The notes: generated from the sequence alone by a model not told the origin. Shown: positions 7,271 to 18,743, counted from the first letter of the stretch. The stretch is DNA of 64,000 nucleotides from Vibrio tubiashii (GCF_028551255.1 NZ_CP117029.1:2790001-2854000), one strand, 5' to 3'. Numbers and translations: made by a program.

Positions 7271-8656
7271 CTAGTTAGTTGTCGAGTGAGAAAGAAGCCT
7301 AGATCTTAACTCTTCATTCTCTCTTTTAAGTTTCTCTATCTCACTCTCAGCTTCGTTAAGCTCACATTTCAACGTAACTGGGTTTTCCATTGTTGAAACT
7401 TCTAACTCTCGAAGAGCGTCTAGGTAATGCCTACGAAGTGTTGAACCATTCGTCTTATCGGAGTGGCCCGCATGCTCTGAAACTAACAATAAAATATCCC
7501 CTTCTCCAAGACCTTGTTTATGCAGACTTTGCACCATCTCCGATAACGAAAGTTTTCTACCGAGATGAGGAGAGATACCGTATTCTTTGAATATTCCATT
7601 TACTGAAGTCCTATTGAGCGCCTTACCCGTTTTTGCTGATGGAAATACAGGATCTGAAGGAGATGCTTCTCCGCCTTGCATTGCTTTAGGAAGAAGTTGC
7701 TTTCTAAACATCTTTATGAACTTTCTAATCTGCTTATCAAGCATCGCAGGAATTTCTACGTATCTGCTGACTTTGTGTTTACCCTTTGTCTTAGATGTTT
7801 TTATCCAAACCTTATTGCCAGATGTGTCATACTCTGGGTCACCTTGAAATTGAGATAACTCCAAGGTTATGTCTTCAGTATTTCGCAGGGAGCCTTCCCT
7901 TATTACCCTCAGTATCAACAAATTTCGGTAGTGTAAGGCCATATCCTTTGGAGTAGCTGATGAGTCCTTTTTAACCTGTAACTTTGTGTATGCCTCATCA
8001 ATCCGCTTTTTTGCACCGTAAACTTTTCTACGACCTTTATCTTCAACCGTTAACTGATGAGGATTACTGTACTGGTAATGCTTGCTTTTTGTTGGTTCGA
8101 GGGCAACAGAAAACTCGTTATCACCATGTTCAGTTCGATCATTAATCCCCGTTAGCCAATAACTGTAATGGTTTTTCTCCGCCCACCATAGGAAACTAAT
8201 GAAGTCACCCATTTTTCGGTTGATAGTCGAGTTCTGATTAGGGCTTATCTTCTCGCTATTGCTTAACATTAGCGAGAGCAGGGCATCGGTCGCTGATAGC
8301 CATGTCTGGTGAAAACTATCGCCATAAAGATTAAAACCAGAATCTAAATCTCGATCATGATTCATGTAGGAAGATGCATTATTATCCCGTGCTTCTTTCT
8401 CCACCTTCTTATCTTTCGCGTTGTCAGATATGTAAGTTTGGTCGAGTTGATTGAACAAACTCACAATATTCCTAGCAGCAGGCAGAATTGTAGACTCCGA
8501 GTCGTTCTTTTTTTTGAATGCGTGGTATTCACATAGAAATCTGTTGATTATCACATGAGGGTTGCCGTACTTATCCATAACAAATGGAAACTTTGGCAGC
8601 TTTTTTCCATCTAATTCAAATTCAGATGATAGCGTCTTTACAACCAACTTATTCAT
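7271..8656 (-). CDS. Tyrosine recombinase/integrase, complete catalytic set
   Basis: About 461 residues from ATG at 8656; a GTG at 8668 directly after the previous stop would add four. In the longer numbering the catalytic residues are Arg262 (SLRNTE), a Lys in the beta-turn near 292-298, His368 and Arg371 (HLGR), His402 (HAGHS) and the nucleophile Tyr415 (RRHYLD). The last 35 residues are a coiled coil (ESEIEKLKRENEEL). This is the final gene of the recombinase operon and stands next to the small coiled-coil gene, which may be its partner. It likely performs strand exchange when the island enters or leaves recA. Exact family not assigned. Confidence 0.9.
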   Translation of the reverse strand: MNKLVVKTLSSEFELDGKKLPKFPFVMDKYGNPHVIINRFLCEYHAFKKKNDSESTILPAARNIVSLFNQLDQTYISDNAKDKKVEKEARDNNASSYMNHDRDLDSGFNLYGDSFHQTWLSATDALLSLMLSNSEKISPNQNSTINRKMGDFISFLWWAEKNHYSYWLTGINDRTEHGDNEFSVALEPTKSKHYQYSNPHQLTVEDKGRRKVYGAKKRIDEAYTKLQVKKDSSATPKDMALHYRNLLILRVIREGSLRNTEDITLELSQFQGDPEYDTSGNKVWIKTSKTKGKHKVSRYVEIPAMLDKQIRKFIKMFRKQLLPKAMQGGEASPSDPVFPSAKTGKALNRTSVNGIFKEYGISPHLGRKLSLSEMVQSLHKQGLGEGDILLLVSEHAGHSDKTNGSTLRRHYLDALRELEVSTMENPVTLKCELNEAESEIEKLKRENEELRSRLLSHSTTN

Positions 8657-8668
8657 ATGACCCACCAC

Positions 8669-9202
8669 TTACCTAGGCTTATTGAAAGGGACAACATCAG
8701 CCTTTCTATTTAACTGCTCTTGCAGGCGTCTATTGGCTTCTTTACTGGCTTCAAGCTGCTTTTTAAGATGCTTAACTTCGCGGCTTAGCTTCCGGTCTAG
8801 ACGCAGGTTGGCTTCCATCAAGTTCATATTTTCACGTTCAAGCTGTCCAAGCCTATCATTTAGCTCGTTAACTTCATCATCCACCTTCTTGGGGTTTTTG
8901 ATGCGTTCAAAGAGGTCGTTGAGCCTTTTCTCAAACTTATCTTTGTTCCACTTCTGGTAATAGGTTCCCCGACCAAATGTCATCGATTCCAGATCAACAT
9001 CACCTACAATCCAATCGTTACTATCTGTGAACTCTTTGAGCTTCTTCGGGAGACCTTCCATGCTAGCAAAGCTAGCCACCCTTTCGCTGACGATGTCTTC
9101 AAGAATGCTGATACGCCTCTCGATACGAGCTGAGGCAGCCGCCTTCTTTTCTTCTGAAGTATCGACATTCTTATGACCTTTGTTTGGTTTTTTGTTTGAC
9201 AT
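8669..9202 (-). CDS. Small coiled-coil protein of the recombinase operon
   Basis: 177 residues, strongly basic and almost all helical. Residues about 110-170 form a long heptad-type coiled coil (ELNDRLGQLEREN to EANRRLQEQLN). The middle holds a YYQKWNKDKFEKRL segment. The ATG comes one base after the stop of the large recombinase and the next recombinase follows at once, so all are translated together. Tn554 TnpC and the small auxiliary protein of strand-biased circularising elements in Vibrio occupy the same kind of position beside two or three tyrosine recombinases. An accessory role in recombination is inferred from this. Confidence 0.8.
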   Translation of the reverse strand: MSNKKPNKGHKNVDTSEEKKAAASARIERRISILEDIVSERVASFASMEGLPKKLKEFTDSNDWIVGDVDLESMTFGRGTYYQKWNKDKFEKRLNDLFERIKNPKKVDDEVNELNDRLGQLERENMNLMEANLRLDRKLSREVKHLKKQLEASKEANRRLQEQLNRKADVVPFNKPR

Positions 9203-9203
9203 C

Positions 9204-11507
9204 TTAACCTGCCCGCTGTGTTAAATTTTTCAATATTGCCGACTCGCCGAATTCCTTCATTGGTTTCATCTCGCCTTTGGCGATTTCAGGAACAGTAATT
9301 TGTGCCGGGCAACCGCTGCACATCTTACTTGAAGCATCATGCTGCATCACAAAGCCATCTCTGTAGCAATTGCAGCCCTCAGAGAGCCAAGGAGTATTGC
9401 CAAGGCACAGGCCACTTGGGATGAAGTCGAAGACAAAATTGTTCTCTTCAACAGTCTCGATGGCAATTTCACGCATCATTTCAGGCACTGAAGCGACAGA
9501 ACCTTCGAGTTTTTCTTTTAGTAGAGGAAAGCCCTCACCGCCTAAGTCGTCTCTAAGTGAATAGTCAACTAACCTATTTGAACGAGCCTTATTGTATTGT
9601 TGGTGTAGTTTCCTTAGGGCAGCGCCTGTCTCTTTCTCTGTGAGATAATGGGCAGTCATACTCCAATCAACGTGGGCTAGCTCATGCATGAGGGCATCAG
9701 CTTCACCTTTCTCGTAACGGTAATAGAACATGATTGCGAAGAACCTTCGAAACTGGTGCTCTGATAGCTTCCAGTGTTTGCCATTGTCGTCACGTTCAAT
9801 GCCAATAAAATCAAAGAAGTCATCTGCAATTCTGTTAATCGACTTCATTGTTGTAGGTGGACGATCAAAGGTGTCATCAAATACGAAAATAGAGTTCGTG
9901 TTCTTTTTTTTACGGCCCTTTTCACTCAATCTTTCAAGTATTGATACCGCCTTTTCGACTAAAGATACCGCTGTGAAGTCAGCGTGTTTCTGCAAGGTTT
10001 TTGCGACAAAACTATTCAGCCACAAAAAACCATCAAGGTCTTTACTAACACACCCAACCTGCAAACCAAAAACTTCTGATTCTCGCCTTGCTGTTAAAGC
10101 GAAAATGATTACTACGCAGCAAAAAGGTAGGTACTGATACAAGGCTTTATGCAGAGAAACTTTCTTAGTCTGATTCGCCAAAATTGACAACCTTATTGAG
10201 TTGTATTGCCCACGAGTCAATTCACAAGCCTCCATAGACTTCATCCGCGAAACTCCGGCAGCCATGTTTTTTGCTATAGCTTCATAGACTTCGTTTGAGT
10301 GCTTTCGATTCCCTGAGCGATCCATAGCATGTTTATAGGCAGTCATAGGGAAGGGAGAGTGTAACCTCGTGTCATTGGCCTTATAGAGCCTGACCTTTTT
10401 ATTCGTTTGTTTCCCAGCCTGATAAACATCACCGTTAAGTAACTTAAGCTCACGTGCATATATAGCTGAGAAGTGCTTTTCAGCCTCAAATAAGTCGTCG
10501 GCATAATCCAACACAAAGCGAGCGGCGGCGTCCATCATATCTATGAATATCAAGGGAGGTATGTCTCGTGTACGCTCGGACAAGTCAACCATCTCATTGA
10601 AGTCAGGGTATTCATACTCTGTAGCTACGCAAACTTCATCGACATCAAACGGAATTAGGTTGTAATTAAACAGCCCCCCGTAAACTGAATTAGCTTGCGA
10701 ATAGGCACTTAGTGTTGCTAGGTAGTCTTTGTAAGATCTCTCATGCACCATCTTCTTTTCACTTATATCAGTCAAAGTTTCAGGGTATAAAACCTTAAAT
10801 GTCTCTGCGCTATAGTGCCTTTCCAGCTCAAGGCTTTTTAATGCAACGATTCTTTTGGCAGCAGCACACTCCCTGAAGGCATACTGATTTATACCCAACT
10901 CATTAAAAATTCTAGTTGTATCTATTTTGGTTGATTGTTTCTTGTCTTCGCATCTAAGTATCGGAATTTCATGTAATTCCAAGCCATCAAAGTAATCTTC
11001 TAGTACCTTTACATAGTTCAGGTTGTAACCAAGTTTGTTACCTCCATTTTGGATTAGAAGGAAGAATTCACCATATGACAAGTTTTCTAGATTGGTAATA
11101 TAAGGAGTTGCAAGCCCTTCTGCTACATAACGTTTCAGAGAGTCTACGAAGGCTTTAACTCGGCTGTTAGAACTGAGTTTTATCGCATTCTTAAAGTTGG
11201 CTGTGATTGTGATGGCAACAAACAATTTCATATCTTCGATAACCCTTGGGTTATCGGATATACGTCCGCCACCAAGAACGACCGTATCAAAGTGGATGTT
11301 GATGGGCTTTTTCAACTGCTTTGACGAAGAGTCCTTACTCGGCATAGATACGCGCCAAGTATTTTCCTTGTAGTCATTGAGCAGCCAAGGATAGTCATGC
11401 TCAATTAGATCAGATGGTTTTGTAAATTCATCTTTTCTGTTTAATGACTCCTTATCTTGGGGGCTGAGTGAAAGGTAGTCGATCAGCGAGATTTGGCTTG
11501 CAAGCAT
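9204..11507 (-). CDS. Large tyrosine recombinase with C-terminal Cys cluster
   Basis: 767 residues from ATG 11507, overlapping the previous stop as TGATG; a TTG one codon earlier is also possible. The C-terminal half carries a full tyrosine-recombinase site: Arg476 (TARRESE), Lys504, His585 and Arg588 (HQFR), His613 (LAHVDW) and Tyr622 (TAHYL). After it comes a Cys-rich stretch (C-x8-CNC, then CSGCP) that may bind zinc. The first 380 residues are a large, unassigned N-terminal region, probably for DNA binding. It resembles large TnpB-type recombinases of Tn554-like and related elements. It acts with the two neighbouring recombinase-type proteins. Confidence 0.88.
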   Translation of the reverse strand: MLASQISLIDYLSLSPQDKESLNRKDEFTKPSDLIEHDYPWLLNDYKENTWRVSMPSKDSSSKQLKKPINIHFDTVVLGGGRISDNPRVIEDMKLFVAITITANFKNAIKLSSNSRVKAFVDSLKRYVAEGLATPYITNLENLSYGEFFLLIQNGGNKLGYNLNYVKVLEDYFDGLELHEIPILRCEDKKQSTKIDTTRIFNELGINQYAFRECAAAKRIVALKSLELERHYSAETFKVLYPETLTDISEKKMVHERSYKDYLATLSAYSQANSVYGGLFNYNLIPFDVDEVCVATEYEYPDFNEMVDLSERTRDIPPLIFIDMMDAAARFVLDYADDLFEAEKHFSAIYARELKLLNGDVYQAGKQTNKKVRLYKANDTRLHSPFPMTAYKHAMDRSGNRKHSNEVYEAIAKNMAAGVSRMKSMEACELTRGQYNSIRLSILANQTKKVSLHKALYQYLPFCCVVIIFALTARRESEVFGLQVGCVSKDLDGFLWLNSFVAKTLQKHADFTAVSLVEKAVSILERLSEKGRKKKNTNSIFVFDDTFDRPPTTMKSINRIADDFFDFIGIERDDNGKHWKLSEHQFRRFFAIMFYYRYEKGEADALMHELAHVDWSMTAHYLTEKETGAALRKLHQQYNKARSNRLVDYSLRDDLGGEGFPLLKEKLEGSVASVPEMMREIAIETVEENNFVFDFIPSGLCLGNTPWLSEGCNCYRDGFVMQHDASSKMCSGCPAQITVPEIAKGEMKPMKEFGESAILKNLTQRAG

Positions 11508-13543
11508 CAACTAATCTCTTTGAAATCAATTAATAGATATGGATTGTTGTGTTTCGACATTTGAATTTTGGCATCTGCTACAAGTGCTTTCTTATTCTCA
11601 ACAGGTGAGTCAGTCAATCGACTCAATATTGTCTTAATAAAACTTAACCAGAAGTACCAGTTCAAGTCAGTGCCATCAATCTTATCCTCTTCAATAGCTT
11701 GATTTAATGCTTCTCGCCACATGAGCAGGTGCATAACGTTTTCAACCGATTCAATAAACACATGTTCTTTGTTCTTACAGGTTAGGCAACGAGCAACCTT
11801 ATTACATACCTCACCATCTTCTACATCTTCTTGCGCTCCACCTCTAGGTTCAGAGCAAACTAAACCACCAAAGCCAGAGTCAATCATTTGCTCCATACGA
11901 TCTTTGTACTCAGATGGGTCTACACCTAATTTTTCTGCGGCATTATCGATACGCATAGTAATCAAGGTTTGCAGCCACTCTTTGAACTCTCGCATGATTA
12001 CATCATGCTTGGCTTTCATGGGGGCTCGATCAGCGTAGGCTGTGGAAGTTCTACCTCCCTTATGCTGCGCTTCATCTTTAAGTTTTGCTACTCCACCATT
12101 CATAGCTGATAGAAGTAGAACACTCTTCCTCACCATTTCTGCGGTAGCAAACCAGTTTCCATTGCTTATTTCGGTAATAGTAGCTTTCATCTGTAGAGTA
12201 AAGGTTGCGCCATCAGGTTTCCGAGGACGCATTACCTCGAATCTCTTGTCTTTGGTGTTTGCAAATGACAAGAACAAATTTTCTTTATCATCAGGAGAGA
12301 TATCCATCTCCCTGTAAGGTTGAGTTACTCTTTTGACATGCCGTACAACATCAAAGCTAGAGACTTTGAGGCTACTGCTTATAGCTTTAAATAGCGTGCT
12401 TTTCGCACGATGTTTGTACCACTCGATGACAGGAGTGTCGCCAAGATCGTTTATGCAATCTATAGGAAGGTTAGTTGCTGGCGTAACGTTCATACAGTTG
12501 TCAAAGATCAACAATAATGCAGCAGGGGAATATAGCCGTGATGTACAGCCTAGACGATCAGCAAACCATAAGTCATTCCAGCCATAGACTTTAACATCCA
12601 AGCCTTCTTTTCTTCGAACCTCATTCAACTGCTTAGTCGCTGTGCGATAAGTTTTACCGTCTCTTTCCTTTAACTGAATCTTGCCATTGCAATACCAGAA
12701 CCAAGCTAAAAGACCATATCGGAGTTCTTCATAAGTAAGCGCCCTAATGTCCTCTAACATTGGGTTGGTTTTACCGCTGCCACCGTTGAAATTTAGAAAC
12801 TCATCAAGAAGAGGGCATATATGGCGGTGAGCACGAATGGCTACAAGCCCTTCTGCTCGAATCTTTCTGGCCTCAATAAACTTATCTTCTAGGCCTAGCC
12901 TCAAATCCGACAATCGCTTTGTTAGCAACCACTCGGCCTTTTTATCAAGATTCAGCTCTGCGAAACTGTCAGGAAGCTCATATTCTCCCATTACCTCTAC
13001 AGCCTTTAAATTTGCAATCAAGCGACTCATTTCTGAATGATTATCACTCTCCAAGCCACCGATAGATTCTAGGATGTGAGGAGGGAGTGTTGCGTCAGCA
13101 ACTGTGGCAGGTTTGAGATCACCAGTAGAATTACCAAATGAACTTAATTTATATAATCGAGGAATTTTGTTTTTGTGTGCTAACAAGTCTGTCCAAAAAT
13201 GCATCCCACCTAAATAATTATTTTTGTTCGATGATGATTTGTACTTTTGGTCTACATGTTCTCGGAAAGAGATTAATGCCGACTGCCACTGTTCAAAGGA
13301 GCCGTAATCATCTAAAGAGGAGTGAATATGAATGCGCTCAAAAAGAGCATGATTGATATCTCGAATATAACCTAGAAACTCTCTTAAAGATAACCAGTGG
13401 CTATTGAAAGATTTTTTTGAAGCGTCAGTGAATCGTGGTAACCAACAGAGTGTATCAATAAATTCAGGGTGGAAATGGGCGGTGAACCCATATTTTTCAA
13501 AACAAAATTCACCGCCTTCTACCAAGAAATTAGTGCGCATCAT
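11507..13543 (-). CDS. Tyrosine-recombinase-fold protein, catalytic set incomplete
   Basis: 678 residues. The C-terminal part has H-x4-T-x3-Y (HKGGRTSTAYADR, Tyr503) resembling the end of tyrosine-recombinase active sites. I cannot find a convincing HxxR box or the conserved Arg, so it may be structural rather than catalytic. A Cys group follows (VCSEP, then CNKVARCLTC). The ATG overlaps the island recA stop as TAATG, so it is coupled to RecA synthesis. The stop overlaps the next recombinase start. A third, partly degenerate recombinase beside two active ones fits the layout I recall for strand-biased circularising elements. Exact role unproven. Confidence 0.78.
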   Translation of the reverse strand: MMRTNFLVEGGEFCFEKYGFTAHFHPEFIDTLCWLPRFTDASKKSFNSHWLSLREFLGYIRDINHALFERIHIHSSLDDYGSFEQWQSALISFREHVDQKYKSSSNKNNYLGGMHFWTDLLAHKNKIPRLYKLSSFGNSTGDLKPATVADATLPPHILESIGGLESDNHSEMSRLIANLKAVEVMGEYELPDSFAELNLDKKAEWLLTKRLSDLRLGLEDKFIEARKIRAEGLVAIRAHRHICPLLDEFLNFNGGSGKTNPMLEDIRALTYEELRYGLLAWFWYCNGKIQLKERDGKTYRTATKQLNEVRRKEGLDVKVYGWNDLWFADRLGCTSRLYSPAALLLIFDNCMNVTPATNLPIDCINDLGDTPVIEWYKHRAKSTLFKAISSSLKVSSFDVVRHVKRVTQPYREMDISPDDKENLFLSFANTKDKRFEVMRPRKPDGATFTLQMKATITEISNGNWFATAEMVRKSVLLLSAMNGGVAKLKDEAQHKGGRTSTAYADRAPMKAKHDVIMREFKEWLQTLITMRIDNAAEKLGVDPSEYKDRMEQMIDSGFGGLVCSEPRGGAQEDVEDGEVCNKVARCLTCKNKEHVFIESVENVMHLLMWREALNQAIEEDKIDGTDLNWYFWLSFIKTILSRLTDSPVENKKALVADAKIQMSKHNNPYLLIDFKEIS

Positions 13544-14589
13544 TAAAATGCATCATCCTCGGCAACGTCTTTATTTTCAGTTTCTTCAAGCTGTTCTACT
13601 GCCGGAGTAAGAAGCAATTCTCGTAGCTTAATATCAAGTTCTTCAGCGATATGACTCTTTTCTTCAATAAACTTACATGCATTAGCCTTACCTTGACCAA
13701 TCTTATCGCCTTGATAACTATACCAAGCACCAGCTTTCTCAACTAACTTGTGCTTTACACCTAGGTCAATCAGCTCACCATAACGGTTGAAGCCCTTGCC
13801 ATACAAAATTTGAGTCTCAGCCTGCTTGAACGGCGCTGCAATTTTATTCTTAACAACTTTGATGCGAGTTTCATTGCCAACGACCTCATCACCTTCCTTG
13901 ATGGATCCTGTACGGCGAATATCTAAGCGTACTGAAGCGTAGAATTTTAATGCGTTCCCACCTGTTGTAGTTTCAGGATTCCCGAACATTACGCCTATTT
14001 TCATGCGAATTTGGTTAATAAAAATGCACATGCAATTTGATTGTTTTAAGTTACCTGTAAGCTTACGCATCGCTTGAGAAAGCATGCGGGCTTGAAGCCC
14101 CATATGGCTATCACCCATCTCTCCTTCAATTTCTGCCTTAGGCGTTAACGCAGCCACAGAATCAACAACCAAAACATCAATAGCACCAGAGCGAGCTAGC
14201 GCATCACAGATCTCTAAAGCCTGCTCACCAGTATCAGGTTGAGAAACTAGAAGGCTATCAATATCAACACCAAGCTTTCGAGCATAAATTGGGTCCAGCG
14301 CATGCTCGGCATCAATGAACGCACAAGTTTTGCCTTGTTTTTGAGCGGCAGCAATCACTTCCAAAGTTAATGTGGTTTTACCTGAAGATTCTGGACCATA
14401 GATTTCAACGATACGCCCCATCGGGAGACCACCAGCGCCTAAAGCGACATCTAAAGATAGGGAACCTGTAGAGATAGTTTCTACGTCCATCGTGCGATTG
14501 TCGCCTAGCTTCATGATTGAACCCTTACCAAATTGTTTTTCAATTTGGCCTAGCGCAGCAGCTAATGCTTTTTGCTTATTATCGTCCAT
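13543..14589 (-). CDS. recA: Island-encoded RecA recombinase
   Basis: 348 residues, full length for a Vibrio RecA. It catalyses ATP-dependent strand exchange and promotes LexA self-cleavage. Walker A (GPESSGKT, residues 66-73), the L1 and L2 loop regions ([18 protein letters not shown]) and the acidic tail ([11 protein letters not shown]) are intact. Compared with the interrupted chromosomal copy the protein is nearly identical over the shared part (for example Lys/Arg27, Thr/Ala33, Val/Ile48, Ser/Ala112) but the DNA differs at many third positions, so it is a diverged homologue and not a duplicate. It probably restores the function destroyed by insertion. It is the first gene of the operon leading into the recombinases. 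No full LexA box is visible upstream. Confidence 0.97.
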   Translation of the reverse strand: MDDNKQKALAAALGQIEKQFGKGSIMKLGDNRTMDVETISTGSLSLDVALGAGGLPMGRIVEIYGPESSGKTTLTLEVIAAAQKQGKTCAFIDAEHALDPIYARKLGVDIDSLLVSQPDTGEQALEICDALARSGAIDVLVVDSVAALTPKAEIEGEMGDSHMGLQARMLSQAMRKLTGNLKQSNCMCIFINQIRMKIGVMFGNPETTTGGNALKFYASVRLDIRRTGSIKEGDEVVGNETRIKVVKNKIAAPFKQAETQILYGKGFNRYGELIDLGVKHKLVEKAGAWYSYQGDKIGQGKANACKFIEEKSHIAEELDIKLRELLLTPAVEQLEETENKDVAEDDAF

Positions 14590-14604
14590 CGATCAAGTAC
14601 CTTT

Positions 14605-14753
14605 AATTTGTTTCAAACTTGTAAAGTGATTAATAGGTTTTTTGCCTACCCTTTGTCAAATTTGATTCAAACTTGGCAAAAAGCACCGACTCAAACTGTA
14701 TGCATCGGTATTATTACTAATAACACCTTATATATCAATATAAATACCGATAC
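14605..14753. repeat. Direct and inverted repeats at the island right end
   Basis: Three related direct repeats (TTTCAAACTTG at 14611, ATTCAAACTTGG at 14665, ACTCAAACTG at 14689) lie between the island recA start and the junction. Closer to the junction is an inverted pair, GCATCGGTATT at 14702-14712 and AATACCGATAC at 14743-14753 (one mismatch), around a nearly palindromic GGTATTATT/AATAACACC at 14707-14727. The position, within 170 bases of the recA junction, fits arm- and core-type binding sites for the recombinases. The region must also hold the promoter of the island recA. Function is inferred. Confidence 0.5.
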
Positions 14754-14759
14754 AAACAA

Positions 14760-15413
<654 letters not shown>

Positions 15414-15489
15414 CTATTTCGTGCTGATGATTATCAATCTAATTCTTCCGTTCAGCTCAGTGACTGAACAATCAATGCAAGTCATTATA

Positions 15490-15505
15490 CTGTTGATTCA
15501 TACAG
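15490..15505 (-). promoter_or_regulatory. LexA (SOS) box of the chromosomal recA
   Basis: CTGT-N8-ACAG (CTGTTGATTCATACAG) is a perfect match to the gammaproteobacterial LexA consensus. It lies about 100 bases upstream of the truncated recA start. Confidence 0.9.
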
Positions 15506-15583
15506 TGTCCATACCTGTATGGTTTTTTTTTAGCTTTTGGTGATATCCACCTAATTTTAAAAGCATTTAAATTATTGGGCAGA

Positions 15584-16078
15584 TTATTTATTCCTTGTCG
15601 ACAGTTCCACGTACAGTACTTTTAACGCGTGTTCGACTGCCTGTAGGCGAACTTGCGCACGGTCGCCTGAAAAGCACACTGTATCTACTTTTTTCCAATC
15701 GCTAGAATCAGCCCAAGCAAAACAAACGGTTCCTACCGGTTTTAGCTCAGTACCGCCTCCTGGCCCTGCGATACCGCTGATTGAAACGCCAATATTGGCA
15801 TTTGAGTTCTGTATCGCCCCTTCAACCATCTCCACAACAGTTTGTTCACTCACCGCGCCAAATTGTTCGAGTGTTGCCGCTGACACCCCGAGCATCTCCA
15901 TCTTGGCTTCATTGCTATAGGTGATAAACGCGCGATCAAACCAAGCTGAGCTTCCTGCAATATCAGTAATTGCCGCAGAAACACCGCCACCAGTGCAAGA
16001 TTCAGCAGTGGTCATGACTAATTTATGATGATTTAGCAACTCACCTAACTGTTGAGAGAGATTTTGCTGTGATTCCAT
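15584..16078 (-). CDS. pncC: Nicotinamide-nucleotide amidohydrolase PncC
   Basis: 164 residues, the length of a stand-alone CinA C-terminal domain. It deamidates nicotinamide mononucleotide to nicotinate mononucleotide in the pyridine nucleotide salvage cycle. The signature segments TAESCTGG (residues 20-27) and [10 protein letters not shown] (about 101-110) are present. In enterobacteria and vibrios it stands immediately upstream of recA, as here, where the same strand continues into the interrupted recA. It is divergent from mutS with 85 bases between. Confidence 0.93.
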   Translation of the reverse strand: MESQQNLSQQLGELLNHHKLVMTTAESCTGGGVSAAITDIAGSSAWFDRAFITYSNEAKMEMLGVSAATLEQFGAVSEQTVVEMVEGAIQNSNANIGVSISGIAGPGGGTELKPVGTVCFAWADSSDWKKVDTVCFSGDRAQVRLQAVEHALKVLYVELSTRNK

Positions 16079-16163
16079 ATCTAAAACCCTTTATTACACC
16101 TTTTCGCTCTTAGGCTATTCACGTATCCTAAGCCGCAATAGGAATAAACAAAAGATCTATACC

Positions 16164-18743
16164 GTGAAAGCGTTACCTGAAAAAGAAAAGCAAAAACACA
16201 CGCCTATGATGCAGCAATATCTCAAGCTCAAAGCTGAGAACCCAGATATCTTGCTGTTTTATCGGATGGGAGATTTCTATGAGCTTTTCTACGATGATGC
16301 GAAGCGAGCATCTCAATTGCTCGATATTTCTCTAACTAAGAGAGGCGCTTCTGCTGGCGAACCTATTCCAATGGCAGGAGTACCATTTCATGCCGTGGAA
16401 GGTTATTTGGCAAAACTGGTTCAACTTGGTGAGTCTGTAGCGATTTGTGAACAGATTGGCGATCCTGCAACCAGTAAGGGACCAGTTGAGCGCGCTGTTG
16501 TTCGCATTGTTACACCGGGTACCGTCACCGACGAGGCACTGCTCTCTGAAAGGCTAGATAACCTGATTGCTGCCATCTATTACCACGATGACAAATTCGG
16601 CTATGCGACATTGGATGTCACGTCAGGTCGATTCCAATTAATGGAACCTGAAAGCGAAGAAGCGATGGCGGCAGAGTTGCAACGCACTTCGCCACGTGAA
16701 CTGCTTTTCCCGGAAGATTTTGAACCTGTTCACCTGATGTCTTCGCGCAACGGTAATCGTCGCCGCCCTGTTTGGGAGTTTGAGCTCGATACCGCTAAGC
16801 AGCAATTAAACCAGCAATTTGGTACACGTGACTTAGTGGGCTTCGGAGTGGAACACGCGAAGCTCGGACTCTGCGCGGCAGGTTGTTTGATTCAATATGT
16901 CAAAGATACTCAGCGCACGGCACTACCACACATTCGCTCGTTGACATTTGACAGACAAGATCACTCTGTCATTTTGGATGCCGCGACGCGACGCAACCTA
17001 GAAATTACTCACAATCTGGCTGGCGGCACAGATAACACCTTAGCTGAGGTGCTAGATCATACTGCGACAGCTATGGGTAGCCGTATGCTCAAACGTTGGC
17101 TGCATCAGCCGATGCGCGACATCGACACGCTGAATCATCGTTTAGATGCCATTTCTGAATTAAAAGAAGTGTCACTGTTTGCTGATCTTCACCCTGTGCT
17201 AAAGCAGATCGGGGATATCGAACGTATTCTTGCTCGCTTGGCTCTACGCAGTGCAAGGCCTCGTGATATGGCTCGCCTTCGTTTTGCCATGCAGCAACTG
17301 CCTGAGCTAGCAGAATCGATGAATTCGTTGGCTCACCCATACTTATCCAAACTGGCTCAATACGCTGCGCCAATGGACGAAGTATGTGAGCTACTAGAGC
17401 ACGCAATCAAAGATAACCCACCTGTGGTGATTCGTGATGGGGGGGTGATTGCTGAAGGCTATAACGCTGAACTCGACGAATGGCGTAAGCTAGCGGATGG
17501 GGCAACAGAATACCTTGAGCAAATGGAGCAGGATGAACGCGAACGTCACGGTATCGATAGCCTAAAAGTGGGCTACAACAACGTGCATGGTTTCTTTATC
17601 CAAGTCAGCCGTGGTCAAAGCCATTTAGTTCCTCCTCATTATGTCCGTCGTCAGACATTAAAAAATGCTGAGCGTTACATTATCCCAGAGCTCAAAGAGC
17701 ATGAAGATAAAGTGCTTAACTCTAAATCGAAAGCACTCGCTCTGGAGAAGCAGCTTTGGGAAGAGCTATTTGATCTCTTATTGCCACATCTGGAACAGAT
17801 GCAAAACGTTGCTTCAGCGGTATCACAAATCGATGTACTGCAAAACTTGGCAGAACGTGCAGACAGCCTAGATTACTGTCGTCCTACTTTGACTAAAGAA
17901 GTGGGCATTCATATTCAAGCAGGCCGTCACCCAGTGGTTGAACAAGTAATGGATGACCCATTTATTGCCAACCCTATTGAGCTAAACCCACAGCGTAAAA
18001 TGTTGATCATTACTGGTCCGAATATGGGTGGTAAATCGACTTACATGCGCCAAACCGCATTGATTGCGCTGATGGCCCACATTGGTTCTTATGTACCTGC
18101 TGAGTCTGCTCAGATTGGCTCTATTGATCGCATATTTACCCGTATTGGCGCTTCTGACGATCTCGCCTCTGGTCGCTCAACCTTTATGGTTGAGATGACG
18201 GAGACAGCAAACATCCTCCACAACGCTACCGCCAATAGTTTAGTTTTGATGGACGAAATCGGTCGCGGTACCAGCACCTATGACGGGCTGTCTCTTGCTT
18301 GGGCTAGTGCCGAGTGGCTAGCTAAAGAGCTAGGCTCAATGACCCTGTTTGCGACTCATTATTTCGAGTTAACTGAGCTGCCAAATCAGATCCCACACTT
18401 AGCCAACGTTCATCTAGATGCAGTGGAACATGGCGACAGTATCGCCTTTATGCACGCAGTCCAAGAAGGGGCTGCAAGTAAATCTTATGGTCTAGCGGTA
18501 GCGGGTTTGGCTGGCGTACCTAAGAGTGTGATTAAAAACGCACGCGCTAAGCTGACACAGCTAGAACAGTTAGGCCAAGAAGGGGAAGGTGTACCTCGTT
18601 CAAGTGCTGTAGACATCGCCAACCAACTTAGTCTGATTCCAGAGCCAAGTGAGGTTGAAGAAGCACTATCTGCAATTGACCCTGATGACCTAACACCAAG
18701 GCAAGCATTAGAAGAGCTTTATCGACTGAAAAAGTTGATGTGA
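16164..18743 (+). CDS. mutS: DNA mismatch repair protein MutS
   Basis: 859 residues, normal length. It recognises base mismatches and small loops and recruits MutL. The mismatch-reading F-x-E motif (GDFYELF) is near residue 38. The ATPase domain has Walker [10 protein letters not shown] near 618, Walker B ([16 protein letters not shown]) and the conserved ATHYFELT segment. The last 50 residues match the tetramerisation tail. The first codon is GTG preceded by a weak AAAG. It is placed on the other side of pncC from recA, as in other vibrios. It ends in a shared bidirectional terminator. Confidence 0.98.
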   Translation: MKALPEKEKQKHTPMMQQYLKLKAENPDILLFYRMGDFYELFYDDAKRASQLLDISLTKRGASAGEPIPMAGVPFHAVEGYLAKLVQLGESVAICEQIGDPATSKGPVERAVVRIVTPGTVTDEALLSERLDNLIAAIYYHDDKFGYATLDVTSGRFQLMEPESEEAMAAELQRTSPRELLFPEDFEPVHLMSSRNGNRRRPVWEFELDTAKQQLNQQFGTRDLVGFGVEHAKLGLCAAGCLIQYVKDTQRTALPHIRSLTFDRQDHSVILDAATRRNLEITHNLAGGTDNTLAEVLDHTATAMGSRMLKRWLHQPMRDIDTLNHRLDAISELKEVSLFADLHPVLKQIGDIERILARLALRSARPRDMARLRFAMQQLPELAESMNSLAHPYLSKLAQYAAPMDEVCELLEHAIKDNPPVVIRDGGVIAEGYNAELDEWRKLADGATEYLEQMEQDERERHGIDSLKVGYNNVHGFFIQVSRGQSHLVPPHYVRRQTLKNAERYIIPELKEHEDKVLNSKSKALALEKQLWEELFDLLLPHLEQMQNVASAVSQIDVLQNLAERADSLDYCRPTLTKEVGIHIQAGRHPVVEQVMDDPFIANPIELNPQRKMLIITGPNMGGKSTYMRQTALIALMAHIGSYVPAESAQIGSIDRIFTRIGASDDLASGRSTFMVEMTETANILHNATANSLVLMDEIGRGTSTYDGLSLAWASAEWLAKELGSMTLFATHYFELTELPNQIPHLANVHLDAVEHGDSIAFMHAVQEGAASKSYGLAVAGLAGVPKSVIKNARAKLTQLEQLGQEGEGVPRSSAVDIANQLSLIPEPSEVEEALSAIDPDDLTPRQALEELYRLKKLM

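Noticed and set aside
9730..10137. Open frame on the + strand inside the large recombinase gene
   Set aside because: It has no ribosome site or recognisable product and runs antisense to a well-supported gene.
14690..14712. SOS box before the island recA (CTGTATGCATCGGTAT)
   Set aside because: Only the left half matches the consensus; the right half has GTAT instead of ACAG.
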